Source of the DNA: Luteolibacter sp.
GTDB lineage: Bacteria > Verrucomicrobiota > Verrucomicrobiia > Verrucomicrobiales > Akkermansiaceae
DNA: 32,550 nucleotides
NCBI GenBank assembly: GCA_030696085.1
Contig: JAUYNL010000079.1
Coordinates: 1-32,550 of the forward strand
Direction: 5' to 3'
Position numbers and translations under genes: made by a program. Each line of letters opens with the position of its first letter. Within the stretch, counting starts at the first letter, position 1. Positions 1 to 8,327 of the stretch are shown here, piece after piece. The notes beneath the pieces are model-generated. The model was not told where the DNA came from. It saw nothing but the letters and a program-made list of their open reading frames with translations, and made no database searches.

Positions 1-42
1 TGGAAGGCGGTGGTCCCATACCATCCGGACTAAGAGGAGTGG

Positions 43-70
43 CTCGCGCAAAGGCGCAGAGACGCAAAGG
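43..70 (+). repeat. CGCAAAG-rich repeat, outer left copy
   Basis: This copy begins CTCGCGCAAAGGCGCAGAG and continues with another CGCAAAGG. It has the same orientation as the copy at 632-651 and is inverted relative to 143-169. The three copies bracket the GxxExxY gene and the short spacer to its left. Its function is unknown; it looks like a dispersed intergenic repeat or the boundary of a small mobile unit. Confidence 0.7.
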
Positions 71-142
71 AAGAGGGGGACGGTTGATGCATTGCGGTTG
101 GGCTTTCATGGCGGGAATGCCGGATTTCCTGAGTCTGAAAAA

Positions 143-169
143 CTTTGCGGCTTTGCGGCTTTGCGCGAG
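143..169 (-). repeat. CGCAAAG-rich repeat, inverted copy next to GxxExxY gene
   Basis: On the plus strand this reads as CTTTGCGG, CTTTGCGG, CTTTGCGCGAG. Its reverse complement starts CTCGCGCAAAG, matching the copies at 43-70 and 632-651. It lies 16 bases past the stop codon of the GxxExxY gene and forms an inverted pair with the copy beyond that gene's start. Confidence 0.75.
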
Positions 170-185
170 AAAAATTCTGGATTCA

Positions 186-569
186 TCACTCAGGGAGCTT
201 GTTGACCGCGCGGACGATTCCATCACGCATCAGCGGGGCACCGAAATTCAGGAGCAAGCCCAGCTTCTTGTCAGAGAGGCGCAGGTAGGTTTGGAGTTGC
301 TTGCGATGAACTTGGGCGATGGTTTCGACGGATTTGAGTTCGAGAATGACGAGGTCGTTGATGACGATATCTGCTCGGAAACCTTCATCGAATTCAAGGC
401 CATCATAGGAGATAGGGATGGGAAGCTGTCTAACGCAAAATAAGCCGCGCTTCATGAGAAGATACGCGAGAGCGACTTCATAGACGGATTCCAACAGGCC
501 GGGTCCGAGGTCTTGATGGAGTTTTACTGCGGCATCGACGACGATTTTACTGATTTCGTTTTCGGTCAT
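186..569 (-). CDS. GxxExxY family protein
   Basis: A 127-residue protein of the GxxExxY family (PF13366). The naming motif is visible near residues 22-30 (GPGLLESVYE), followed by a segment with D, then E-L-K (FRADIVIND ... LELKS, residues about 64-80). That order resembles a PD-(D/E)xK nuclease core, so a nuclease-like fold is plausible, but no activity is established for the family as far as I know. It is full length with an ATG start and no Shine-Dalgarno sequence. It sits 121 bases after the cas6e stop on the same strand, between inverted copies of a CGCAAAG-rich repeat at 143-169 and 632-651. It therefore looks like a separately mobile passenger at the end of, or inside, the cas operon, not a Cas protein. 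The family call is firm; the role is unknown. Confidence 0.85.
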   Translation of the reverse strand: MTENEISKIVVDAAVKLHQDLGPGLLESVYEVALAYLLMKRGLFCVRQLPIPISYDGLEFDEGFRADIVINDLVILELKSVETIAQVHRKQLQTYLRLSDKKLGLLLNFGAPLMRDGIVRAVNKLPE

Positions 570-631
570 GGGAGTTGGAAGTGTTGTTTTTGAAAGAGGG
601 GTGGTGACTTTTGCTGGAGAGGAAAGAATGA

Positions 632-651
632 CTCGCGCAAAGGCGCAAAGG
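632..651 (+). repeat. CGCAAAG-rich repeat, right copy
   Basis: This copy reads CTCGCGCAAAGGCGCAAAG and lies between the start of the GxxExxY gene and the stop of cas6e. It is an inverted match to 143-169 and a direct match to 43-70. Confidence 0.75.
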
Positions 652-690
652 AAGACGAGGGCAATGGGTAGGCTATGTGTCTTATGGGTT

Positions 691-1332
691 TCAGACGGGT
701 GAGAGGCAGAGCATGCCGAAGCCGAAGGCTTTGGCGGAGCCGATGCCGCTGTGGGTGGCTTGGATGAAGAGGGCGGGATCGGTGACCTTGAGGATGCCGA
801 CGAATTCGGTGGCGCTGTGGAGTCCGGCGTGGCGCTGGGTGTCCACAGTGCTTTTTTTCACGAAGACCTGGCGTGGGCGTGGGATGGTTTGGAGCGTGGC
901 GGGATCGATGCGGAAGCCGTGCTGCAGGCCTTTGCGCTCGATCCATGCGATGAGATCCTCGCGGGTGGAAACCGGGACGCGTTTGGCATTCCGGCGCTTG
1001 CCCTCGGCATCGCGCGGAGCGGCGAGCTTGCGGGTGGGGTTGGCGAGCAGGGAGAATCGATAGGCCGGGTGGCTGAAGAAATTTTCCGGGATGCCTCTCG
1101 TCTGCCACGCGTCTAGCGGGCAGGTGCCGGGGCGCTGCGGCTCGGCTGCGGACTGGATGAGGAAACGGAAGCCATCGCCGATGTCGTCGAGGCGGGTGAG
1201 GAAATCGCGGTCATCTTTCGGACGGCCGGGAAACGCATGCCACGCCCATTGGTGCCAGGCGTAGGCGTCGCGGAGGCCGGCTTTGTGCGCGGTTTCGTAG
1301 TCGATTTCGATCTTGGTGAGGTGAAAGTTCAT
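691..1332 (-). CDS. cas6e: Type I-E CRISPR RNA endoribonuclease Cas6e (Cse3/CasE)
   Basis: A 213-residue Cas6e, the endoribonuclease that cuts the repeat in pre-crRNA and stays bound to the 3' hairpin in the Cascade complex. The N-terminal segment (residues 22-38, AYAWHQWAWHAFPGR) lines up with the E. coli CasE region LYQLHQGLWHLFPNR, which puts His27 at the known catalytic His26. The glycine-rich C-terminal loop is present in the last 20 residues (GIGSAKAFGFGM). The length is typical. The ATG overlaps the stop of cse2 by four bases (ATGA), so the two genes are certainly neighbours in the same operon. What is odd is the position: in the standard I-E order cas7 and cas5 come between cse2 and cas6e, and here they do not. 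Confidence 0.95.
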   Translation of the reverse strand: MNFHLTKIEIDYETAHKAGLRDAYAWHQWAWHAFPGRPKDDRDFLTRLDDIGDGFRFLIQSAAEPQRPGTCPLDAWQTRGIPENFFSHPAYRFSLLANPTRKLAAPRDAEGKRRNAKRVPVSTREDLIAWIERKGLQHGFRIDPATLQTIPRPRQVFVKKSTVDTQRHAGLHSATEFVGILKVTDPALFIQATHSGIGSAKAFGFGMLCLSPV

Positions 1333-1859
1333 GCTTCGGAGGGGCTGGGTTGTTCGGCGGGAGCTTGCCAGAAGGAGAGTGCCCAGCGGGTCTTGACGGC
1401 TTCTGGATTGTTTCGGAACTGGCGGAGATCACCGAGCAGACGGGCATAATCGAGCGGGATGGATTCGCGTTCGAGGCGCTTGACGAGGCGGTGAAGCTGC
1501 GGGCCAAGATCATCGAGTGTCTCTGCGGAAAGCAGACGGCGGAAATGACGCTCCATGGAATCAAAGCCGGTGGCGCTCGTGCTGCCACCACCGAGGTTCA
1601 ATGCGGCACTGCCGATGGAATGCGCACCCGGTAAATGGGCGGGCGAGGAATCCTTGGCGTGGACGGCGTAGAGGGCGGCGATGAGGGATTTCCCGTCATC
1701 GTTCAGAGCGTAAAGTTTCCCGAGGATCGGATAGGCATAGTGGCGGGTGCCTTCGCTCCACCAGCGGCGCATGGCGGCGCGGAGGCCGCGGTCCGCGCAA
1801 ACCTTGATGAGGGCGGCGACGAAGTCTTCGTTTTGTTTTTGATAATCGGTCGTGCTCAT
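1329..1859 (-). CDS. cse2: Type I-E Cascade small subunit Cse2/CasB (Cas11)
   Basis: A 176-residue Cse2/CasB protein, the small subunit present in two copies along the belly of type I-E Cascade, where it helps hold the target and displaced DNA strands. Family features seen are the mostly helical sequence, the early RAAMRRWWSEGTRHYAYP segment (residues 28-45), and the C-terminal LDYARLLGDLRQF ... VKTRWALSFW block, which matches the conserved end of CasB proteins. It has four-base ATGA overlaps with cse1 upstream and cas6e downstream, indicating translational coupling. Length is normal for the family. The identification also rests on its place directly after cse1. Confidence 0.93.
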   Translation of the reverse strand: MSTTDYQKQNEDFVAALIKVCADRGLRAAMRRWWSEGTRHYAYPILGKLYALNDDGKSLIAALYAVHAKDSSPAHLPGAHSIGSAALNLGGGSTSATGFDSMERHFRRLLSAETLDDLGPQLHRLVKRLERESIPLDYARLLGDLRQFRNNPEAVKTRWALSFWQAPAEQPSPSEA

Positions 1860-3328
1860 GAGTCGGTGGTGGCTGGGATTGTCTTGCGAGTGGTGGGTTT
1901 GGATTTTTTCGGAAGCGGTCGCAGCACGCGGAGGCCCGCGGCGTAGGCTTCATACTGGCGGGAATTTCCGCGCGGGCAGGTAGATTCGTAAGCGGCATCC
2001 GCTGCGGAGCGGACGGCGAGGGTCCAAGGATCGCGGGCTTCACCGAAATCGGCGGATCCCATCGGATCGTCCGCGGTGCCGATGCCTTTGAGGAGCTCTA
2101 GGAGGATGTCGGATTGTTGGTCGAGGGTGTTCCAGAAGTGACGTTTGGCAGACTCGGTGGGGCCGGACCTTTGCATGAGATTGGCATAGTAGGCCTTGAC
2201 TGCTTCAGTTAACCGTTTGGATACGATATCCGCGAAAGCGACGCCTTGTTGATAACGAACCTGCCCGGATGGCTTGAAAAGCTCGTAAGGAACTGTGAAA
2301 ACCGATTCGACCGTATCGAGCACCTTGCCTTTGGTCTTAACCAGCTCACCAGACCAGAACCTGACAATCCCCTCGTCCAAGCTTTGGATGTGGCTTCGAA
2401 AAGTGAGTGGCGCACTGGCTTCGGACTTCTGAACCACTGTGATACAATGAAGATCCCTCCATAACCCAGCGCCTACCCCAGCTTTGAGCAATAAAGGAGT
2501 CTCGACGCCCTTGATTTTGGCGACAACTACTGTCGCCGATGTTTCCCGAATTTTCGTCGTGCCGAATTTCCCATACTGATGGCCTTTATGAATCTGGATT
2601 CTCTTTCCCCCTTCCACCAACCAAAGCTTACAGGGTGCCGGCGCCAGCCGATGCAGATAATCTGAGGTTTTTCCACCCTCCCAAATTGGATGCCCGAGGC
2701 AGGTCGGATGAAGCGATTCAGCATCAATACAATTCAAGAGGATAGTCTTTCGCAGATTCTCCCCCATCAGGAATGAATGCAGCGCATGGATTGCTGTCCC
2801 TGCGACTGGCACGCCTTTAAACGATGGAGATTGCCCCATGAAATCGCAGTCAAAATGATTCTGGTAGGTTAGTATCGCACGGGCAATTACAGCAGGGGGG
2901 AAAAACCGTGGTTGTTTGTCGTCTCCTTCATGATCAAGAAGAGTGACCGAATTCCCAGTCGCTAGATTGAACACGATTTTCGCAGTAGGAGGCGATTCAG
3001 TTCCATCGTCCATGATCGGCGATTGCATGAAACGCGGACCAGTGCCCATCAGATGGAAATGCTCCTTCCATTTCGGCAGGTATCCGGCGACGGAGGATTC
3101 GAGGCTATCATCCCAGCCATCCCAATCATCGCTTGTTTCCGGCGCTCCGTGGGCGGCTTGGGCGATGCAAACGAGCAGGCGCAGGATGGAGATACGTTCG
3201 TGCGGCGAGACGGCGAGATCGGCGATTTGTGATGCCTCGGCAAAGAGTTCGTGAAGGCTGACGGAGGTGGAGCGACCGTCGAGCCAACGAACGGGAATCC
3301 AGGGATCTGAGGTGAGGTTGAAGTTCAT
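1856..3328 (-). CDS. cse1: Type I-E Cascade large subunit Cse1/CasA (Cas8e)
   Basis: A 490-residue Cse1/CasA (Cas8e), the large subunit of type I-E Cascade that reads the PAM and recruits Cas3. It begins MNFNLTSDPWIPV, the characteristic N-terminus of the family, followed by the helical LHELFAEA ... SILRLLVCIAQ segment and a middle HFHLMGTGPRFMQSP block. The reading frame stays open upstream to about 4063, but that part only shadows cas3. The ATG at 3328, 14 bases after the cas3 stop, gives the conserved N-terminus and is chosen here. The stop overlaps the cse2 start by four bases. Length is close to characterised CasA proteins (about 500 residues). No frameshift or missing part is apparent. 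Confidence 0.94.
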   Translation of the reverse strand: MNFNLTSDPWIPVRWLDGRSTSVSLHELFAEASQIADLAVSPHERISILRLLVCIAQAAHGAPETSDDWDGWDDSLESSVAGYLPKWKEHFHLMGTGPRFMQSPIMDDGTESPPTAKIVFNLATGNSVTLLDHEGDDKQPRFFPPAVIARAILTYQNHFDCDFMGQSPSFKGVPVAGTAIHALHSFLMGENLRKTILLNCIDAESLHPTCLGHPIWEGGKTSDYLHRLAPAPCKLWLVEGGKRIQIHKGHQYGKFGTTKIRETSATVVVAKIKGVETPLLLKAGVGAGLWRDLHCITVVQKSEASAPLTFRSHIQSLDEGIVRFWSGELVKTKGKVLDTVESVFTVPYELFKPSGQVRYQQGVAFADIVSKRLTEAVKAYYANLMQRSGPTESAKRHFWNTLDQQSDILLELLKGIGTADDPMGSADFGEARDPWTLAVRSAADAAYESTCPRGNSRQYEAYAAGLRVLRPLPKKSKPTTRKTIPATTDS

Positions 3329-3342
3329 GAGGTGATGGTTTG

Positions 3343-5982
3343 CTAGAACCAGGAATCGAGGTCGTCTGAATTCTCGAACGGGGTCGTTCTCGCGGTGATT
3401 TTTTCGTAACTGACGCCTTGTTCGGGGTGATAAGAAAGCTGGTGGGACAGGTTTTCGCCGCCGATGATTTCCAACGCGGTGGAAGCGGGAGTGCATACGG
3501 CGAGTACGGCATCGCTGATGTGAGCACTGAGCCAATCGGGCTGCCGGGCGAAGGCGGAACGCACGAGGTAGGCCGGAATGCGGACGGCGTTTTCGTGAAG
3601 AATCTTGGCGAGGTCGTAGTTGAAGCGACCGGCGGTTACGGTTTGCGGATGGCCTTCGAGAGGCGTGACGAGCGTCTCGTGGCCTTGGGTGCGGGGTAGC
3701 TCCTGGAGAAGGACGAGGAGCGCGGAAGGCTGCATGTTCCAGCGGGTTTGCGCACCTTCGGTGTCGGGGAGATTGGGGTCTTTGAATGGCCCTTGGCGGA
3801 GGGCGCTGCTCAGCATGTTGCCGGTTTCGGTTTCCAATTCCTCTGCGAGTTTCGCGGCTCCGGCTGGCAGGGAGTCCATGAGGGAAGCGGGGCTTTCCAA
3901 CAGCTCGCGGATTTCGGCGGGCAAGATGACGGAATTTCGTTTTCGCCAGATTTCCTGAGCGAGATAAAGGGCGATGGGTGGATAGATGTAGGCGGAGGCA
4001 CCGATTTCCTCGCGGATGGCCTTCGGATCGGCGGACCAATCGACGGCGGGCTGGAGAATCCAACAGGTGGCGGTTTCAAATCCCTGCGGCCTCGGGCGGG
4101 CGTGTCGGTGAAGACGGCCGAGACGCTGGAGCAAGAGATCAGTGGGAGCGAGGTCAGTGACGAGGAGGTCCGCATCGATATCGACGGATTGCTCGACGAT
4201 CTGGGTGGCCACGAGCACGCAGCCGGACGGGCGGCGGGCGGGATTTTTCCCGAGTAGGTCCATCCAGTGTTTTTCGTTGTTCTGGCGTTGAAAATGCGGG
4301 AAGCGACTGTGAAGCAGGCCGACGGGAATGGTATCACCGCACAGAGCTGCCTTGATGGAGCAAAAGGTTTGCTGGGCGCTTGCAACGGTATTGCGGATGA
4401 CGAGTACGCAGGCTCCGGCCTCTGCGCAGCGTGCGATTTTCCCGATGAAATCTGGATCGGTGGCGTCGAGGTGTTTCAGATGGACGACCGTTTTATGGAT
4501 CGCGGGATCGGCGACGGGATGGGGAGTGGCGGTTTTGCCGATGACCTTGGTGATAAGCGGATAGTCGGACGGCGGAGGAAACGGCTCGATGGCTCCAGCT
4601 TTCGCGATCATCTCGCGGCGGCGCTTCGCGGTGAGCGTGGCGGATAGAACGATGACGGTGCAGCCGACCTCGAGCAGCCAGCGGATGAGTTGATCCACCA
4701 GCGCGGAGGTGTAGGGATCGTAGGAATGCACCTCATCAATGACGACGACCTTTCCTGATAGAGCGAACAGCCTGAGAGCGGAATGTTTCGCGCCGATGCA
4801 GGCCATGAGCGCCTGATCGATGGTGCCAGTGCCGAAGGGTGCCAGCAACGGCTTCCGACTGGAAGTGAACCAGCGGCAGGCTTCCTTGGCATCGGCCTCC
4901 CCGGAGGAAGTGTGGGCCGGGGAGAAACTGCGAACGCGCTCCTCGCTGAGCCATGCGTTTCGATGGGCGAGCGTCTGGATGGAATGGTCGTCGATGACGT
5001 TGTCGAGAAATTCGGAAACGCGGTTGTGAATGCGATTGCTGGTGAGCTGAGTGGGCAGAGCGAAGTAAAGCCCTCTCTCCTCTCCCTCATTCCAGCGGCG
5101 GTAGGCGGCTGCGAGCGCGGCTTCGGTTTTTCCCATGCCCATCGGGGCCTCAACGATGTAGAGGCCCGGCTGATCCGCGAGGGCGATGAGAGTTTCCTGA
5201 AGCGGGCGCGGTGTGAATTGGGGCGCTTCCACTACCGTGAAAAGGCGGGAGAATGGCAGCGATTGAACAACCGCACGGCGATGCCAGCCAATAAGTTCGA
5301 CCGCCCTTTTCGCGCCGGCACGGGCGGATTCCGGAGTGAAATGATCGCTGAGCGGCTGCTGGGGATGGAGGGGAAACCAATCGGTATTGGATCCGATCCA
5401 ATCGCAGAACGTGACAAATCCGGTCATCCAGTGGACGCGTGAGCCGATCCCAATTTCCTCATTCGGCAACGGGCCGAAATGGTGAATCAACTCACTGATC
5501 AGATTGCGGCGCAGGAGTTCCGGCCATGCGAGGTCCAATTCCACCGGGCCGCTTCGCTTCCCGAGATTGTTGTGAACTTTCGAGGTCGGATAAGAGCCGT
5601 GGTGTCCGCCGGCGCAAAGCCCCCACGCCAAAGGAATCCCGCTCACATTCCTCATCTCCGGGAGCGAGGCGAGGAATGCCTGACTCACCAGCGCGTGGTT
5701 TCTCTCGCAGTTCTGACTTCCCGTGAGTTGGGAGAAGAAACTCAACGGAGACTTCCTGAGGAAACCTGGCGTGATTTTCCCGATGTCATGGGCGGCGACA
5801 AACGTAGTGGAGCCAAGGGGCGGGAGATTTCGGCAAGCCGGAGGAAGGATTTCCCTCACCACTTCCGCCACCGCGCCGACGATCAGGCAGTGGTCGCGGA
5901 CGGTGAGGGCCGGTTTGCCCGTCGCGGGGTCGGTCTTGGCCCAGCAGTCGGAGAGGCGGATTTTGTCAAGTGAGGCGGTCAC
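3343..5982 (-). CDS. cas3: CRISPR-associated helicase-nuclease Cas3 (type I-E, HD fused to helicase)
   Basis: An 879-residue Cas3, the nuclease-helicase recruited by Cascade to unwind and degrade target DNA. The N-terminal HD nuclease is complete: His31, AAHDIGK with His65-Asp66, His96, GGHHG at 126-129 and Asp194. The superfamily 2 helicase part has Walker A APMGMGKT (279-286), the box IDEVH (415-419), SAT (447-449), motif V ATQIVEQSVDID (592-603) and motif VI QRLGRLHRH (619-627). The length fits single-chain I-E Cas3. The start is GTG (no ATG gives the full HD domain) without a Shine-Dalgarno sequence. It is the first gene of the cas operon, with cse1 starting 14 bases after its stop, and it has 374 bases of non-coding DNA upstream where the operon promoter must lie. 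Confidence 0.96.
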   Translation of the reverse strand: MTASLDKIRLSDCWAKTDPATGKPALTVRDHCLIVGAVAEVVREILPPACRNLPPLGSTTFVAAHDIGKITPGFLRKSPLSFFSQLTGSQNCERNHALVSQAFLASLPEMRNVSGIPLAWGLCAGGHHGSYPTSKVHNNLGKRSGPVELDLAWPELLRRNLISELIHHFGPLPNEEIGIGSRVHWMTGFVTFCDWIGSNTDWFPLHPQQPLSDHFTPESARAGAKRAVELIGWHRRAVVQSLPFSRLFTVVEAPQFTPRPLQETLIALADQPGLYIVEAPMGMGKTEAALAAAYRRWNEGEERGLYFALPTQLTSNRIHNRVSEFLDNVIDDHSIQTLAHRNAWLSEERVRSFSPAHTSSGEADAKEACRWFTSSRKPLLAPFGTGTIDQALMACIGAKHSALRLFALSGKVVVIDEVHSYDPYTSALVDQLIRWLLEVGCTVIVLSATLTAKRRREMIAKAGAIEPFPPPSDYPLITKVIGKTATPHPVADPAIHKTVVHLKHLDATDPDFIGKIARCAEAGACVLVIRNTVASAQQTFCSIKAALCGDTIPVGLLHSRFPHFQRQNNEKHWMDLLGKNPARRPSGCVLVATQIVEQSVDIDADLLVTDLAPTDLLLQRLGRLHRHARPRPQGFETATCWILQPAVDWSADPKAIREEIGASAYIYPPIALYLAQEIWRKRNSVILPAEIRELLESPASLMDSLPAGAAKLAEELETETGNMLSSALRQGPFKDPNLPDTEGAQTRWNMQPSALLVLLQELPRTQGHETLVTPLEGHPQTVTAGRFNYDLAKILHENAVRIPAYLVRSAFARQPDWLSAHISDAVLAVCTPASTALEIIGGENLSHQLSYHPEQGVSYEKITARTTPFENSDDLDSWF

Positions 5983-6356
5983 GATGGACTTTGCGCGAAG
6001 TGATGGGAGTTAGAGTGTTCAAACGAAAAGCGTCAAGCTGCCAATTTGATTCAGTGAGGAAAAGACGGTCGATTTGTGCGGCTGGGACGAATTCCGCATC
6101 ATTCCAACACAATGGGTGGGACAAATGTGGGTGCATGCTGAAAAAAGTTGGCGAATTTTTCAGAGTGGGATGCCAAAGGTGAAGGAAAGCCGGAGTCTGG
6201 GTGCGGCAGGGCCGCCACGCCCTACCGGTGAACAGGGACGCCCGCACCAAAACAAGGAACAGAGGCCCGAAAAGCGGATTCAAGCAGCCGCTGGAAGCGT
6301 TGGAATCATCGCGAACGACACAGTCACCGCGCATTCTGAAAATTTCACCGGCGCAA
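5983..6356. other. Intergenic region between antiporter gene and cas3
   Basis: No credible gene is seen here. The region must carry the leader and promoter of the cas operon (cas3 starts leftward at 5982). It also holds a hairpin at 6205-6226: arms GGCAGGGC and GCCCTACC around a six-base loop, one mismatch in eight pairs. The hairpin is downstream of the antiporter stop, but no T-run follows in the minus direction, so it is more likely a REP-like palindrome than a strong terminator. I could not pick a convincing -35/-10 pair for cas3, and there is no CRISPR repeat array in it. Confidence 0.5.
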
Positions 6357-8102
6357 TCAGCCGCCCTGATCCATCGCTTCGCGGACGACTTCTTCGGGGT
6401 CGATGTCCGGGCGCTCGTAGGAGCTGATCGCGGCGCGGACCATGGCCACGGCGCTTTCATGCTCGTCATGGATGACCTGCACGCCGAGCTCCAGCAGGCG
6501 GTTCACTTCGTTGGCGAACTTGGCGCGGCCGAAAATGTAGATGCCGGGATTGCGTTCGCGCACCAGCGGCACGGCGGCGCAGGTCGCGCTCACGGCGGGA
6601 AAGGTGAAGGCCACCAGGCGGGCGCACATGATGCCCGCGAGGTCGAGCGCCTCCGGATGGGTGGCATCCGCGAAGAGCACGGGCTGGCCGGCGGTTTTCA
6701 AGGCCCGCACGGTGTCCGAGTTCAGTTCCAGCACCAGGGTGTCCACGCCGCAACGCTTCAGGGCCTCATTGAGCGCGCGCCCCACCGGACCGTAGCCGCA
6801 GATGATGGCGTGGTTGCTGAGTTGTTTGATCACCTTGCTGGGAGACAGCGTTTGCGGAGCAATCTGGTGGGCGGCGAGCAAGCGCTTTTCCTCGAGCCAT
6901 TTCCCGAAGGGCCGGGACATCCGCATCAAGGAGGGCACGGCTGCCATGGTCACTGCCGTGCAAACCAGCAGCATCTGCTCGGTGGCGGGATCAAAGGGCC
7001 GGTAGCCGCCGGCCTTGCCGATGAGCACCAACGAGAACTCTCCGGTGCTCGCCAAACTCCCCGCGGCCAGCAGGGCGGCGCGTCCCGGCAGCCGCAAACT
7101 TTTCAACACCGCGAAGACGATCACCCCTTTCACCGCCAGGACCACAGCACTGCCTAACAGCACACGCGGCCATTGCTCCGCCACCACTCCCACATCGATC
7201 AGAAGCCCCACCGAGACGAAGAAGATCGCCAGGAACAGATCCTTGAAGGGCAGGATGTCGGATAGAATGCGATGGCTGTAGATCGACTCGCTGACCACCA
7301 GTCCGGCGGCAAAGGCGCCCAGGGCGAGCGAAAGATCGAGCGCACTACCGGCGAAGGCGACCCCGGCGCAAAGCCCGATCACGGTGAGCGTGAATAACTC
7401 TCGGCTGCGGGTGCGCGCCACGGCGTGAAGCAAGGGAGTGAGCCCGTAGCGGCCTAGCAGCCAGGCACCGGCGAGGAAGGCAAGGCCCTTGAGCAAGGCC
7501 AGCGCGATGTCACCACCGAGGTCCCCTTCCCCGCCCCGGTAGAGCGATGGCATCACCAGGAAGACCAGAATCACCAGAATATCCTGAAACAAGGCGATCC
7601 CGAGACTGGCGCGCGCGCCGGGATTGTTCTGCTGGCCGAAATCCTGGAATGACTTCATCGCCACCGCCGTGGAGCTCAGCGCCACCGCGATGCCCAGCAC
7701 GATGCTGTCCGCCGCCGGAAATCCGAATGCCGATGCGGCGAAGCCCGCGATGCTAGCGGTAATGCCCACCTGGATGCCACCACCGATCAAGGCCGTGCGC
7801 CAGAGGTGCCGCAACTCACCGAGCGAAAACTCGATGCCCAGCGTGAACATCAGCAGCACCACCCCGATCTCGGCGAGATTTGAAATCACCGGGTCCCCTC
7901 GATCAGTCCCGATCAGCCAGAGCAGTCCCGTGTTTCCCATCAGCACGCCGCACAGCAGATAGCCGACGAGCAGGCTTTGCTTGAATTTCACCAGGATCAG
8001 CGACACCAGCACCGCCAGCACCAACACCAGCGTCAATACGGCGAAGAGCGGCGAAATATTCGCCACTCCGCTACTCGCCAAAACCATCCAAGCGCCGTCC
8101 AT
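6357..8102 (-). CDS. Kef/RosB-type monovalent cation:proton antiporter (CPA2) with TrkA-N domain
   Basis: A 581-residue inner-membrane antiporter of the CPA2 family (KefB/RosB-like), expected to exchange K+ or Na+ for protons. The first about 400 residues form a run of hydrophobic helices containing family landmarks such as GVVLLMFTLGIEFSL, ALSSTAVAMK, GIALFQDILVIL and ASTGEFSLVL. A cytoplasmic RCK/TrkA-N domain follows from about residue 431, with the nucleotide-binding glycine motif CGYGPVGRA. It ends in an acidic tail after HDEHESAVAMVRAA. ATG at 8102 is preferred; a TTG 12 codons further upstream is possible, and neither has a Shine-Dalgarno sequence. It lies downstream of the metal-efflux genes on the same strand but is separated by over 200 bases, so common transcription is uncertain. 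The ion cannot be read from the sequence. Confidence 0.9.
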   Translation of the reverse strand: MDGAWMVLASSGVANISPLFAVLTLVLVLAVLVSLILVKFKQSLLVGYLLCGVLMGNTGLLWLIGTDRGDPVISNLAEIGVVLLMFTLGIEFSLGELRHLWRTALIGGGIQVGITASIAGFAASAFGFPAADSIVLGIAVALSSTAVAMKSFQDFGQQNNPGARASLGIALFQDILVILVFLVMPSLYRGGEGDLGGDIALALLKGLAFLAGAWLLGRYGLTPLLHAVARTRSRELFTLTVIGLCAGVAFAGSALDLSLALGAFAAGLVVSESIYSHRILSDILPFKDLFLAIFFVSVGLLIDVGVVAEQWPRVLLGSAVVLAVKGVIVFAVLKSLRLPGRAALLAAGSLASTGEFSLVLIGKAGGYRPFDPATEQMLLVCTAVTMAAVPSLMRMSRPFGKWLEEKRLLAAHQIAPQTLSPSKVIKQLSNHAIICGYGPVGRALNEALKRCGVDTLVLELNSDTVRALKTAGQPVLFADATHPEALDLAGIMCARLVAFTFPAVSATCAAVPLVRERNPGIYIFGRAKFANEVNRLLELGVQVIHDEHESAVAMVRAAISSYERPDIDPEEVVREAMDQGG

Positions 8103-8170
8103 CGCCACGGAGTTTTCCGGGAAAGCTCCCCGTGGCAAAGGATAAAACGGTGGTCCGGAAGGGCATGACT

Positions 8171-8293
8171 TTATTTGCCGGTGCGGATGGCTTCAGCGGA
8201 CTCAAGTTTCTTGCGCGCGGCGGCGATGGAAGCGACCGGGGTATTCCCACTAACCCGGTGCCGTCCTTTCGTGATGTGGGCTATCGTCACCAT
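8171..8293 (-). CDS. Possible very small ORF (40 residues), unknown
   Basis: A 40-codon frame starting ATG after the stop of the Cys/His-tailed exported protein and ending TAA. It begins MVTIAHITKGRHRVSGNTPV and ends with a basic, alanine-rich helix. It has no recognised family, no signal peptide and no Shine-Dalgarno sequence. It could be a small cytoplasmic protein at the end of the efflux operon or simply chance. It is listed because it is the only frame in the gap of roughly 225 bases between that gene and the antiporter. Confidence 0.2.
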   Translation of the reverse strand: MVTIAHITKGRHRVSGNTPVASIAAARKKLESAEAIRTGK

Positions 8294-8327
8294 TCTTGTG
8301 GTCCCGATTTTCGTGGCCGTCTGCCTT

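Noticed and set aside
3329..4063. Upstream extension of the cse1 frame to make a 735-residue protein
   Set aside because: The extra residues lie wholly over cas3, are Arg/Pro-rich and have no domain; the family N-terminus starts at 3328.
5983..6356. A possible CRISPR leader and array next to cas3
   Set aside because: There is no direct repeat of 28-29 bases; only one imperfect hairpin is present.
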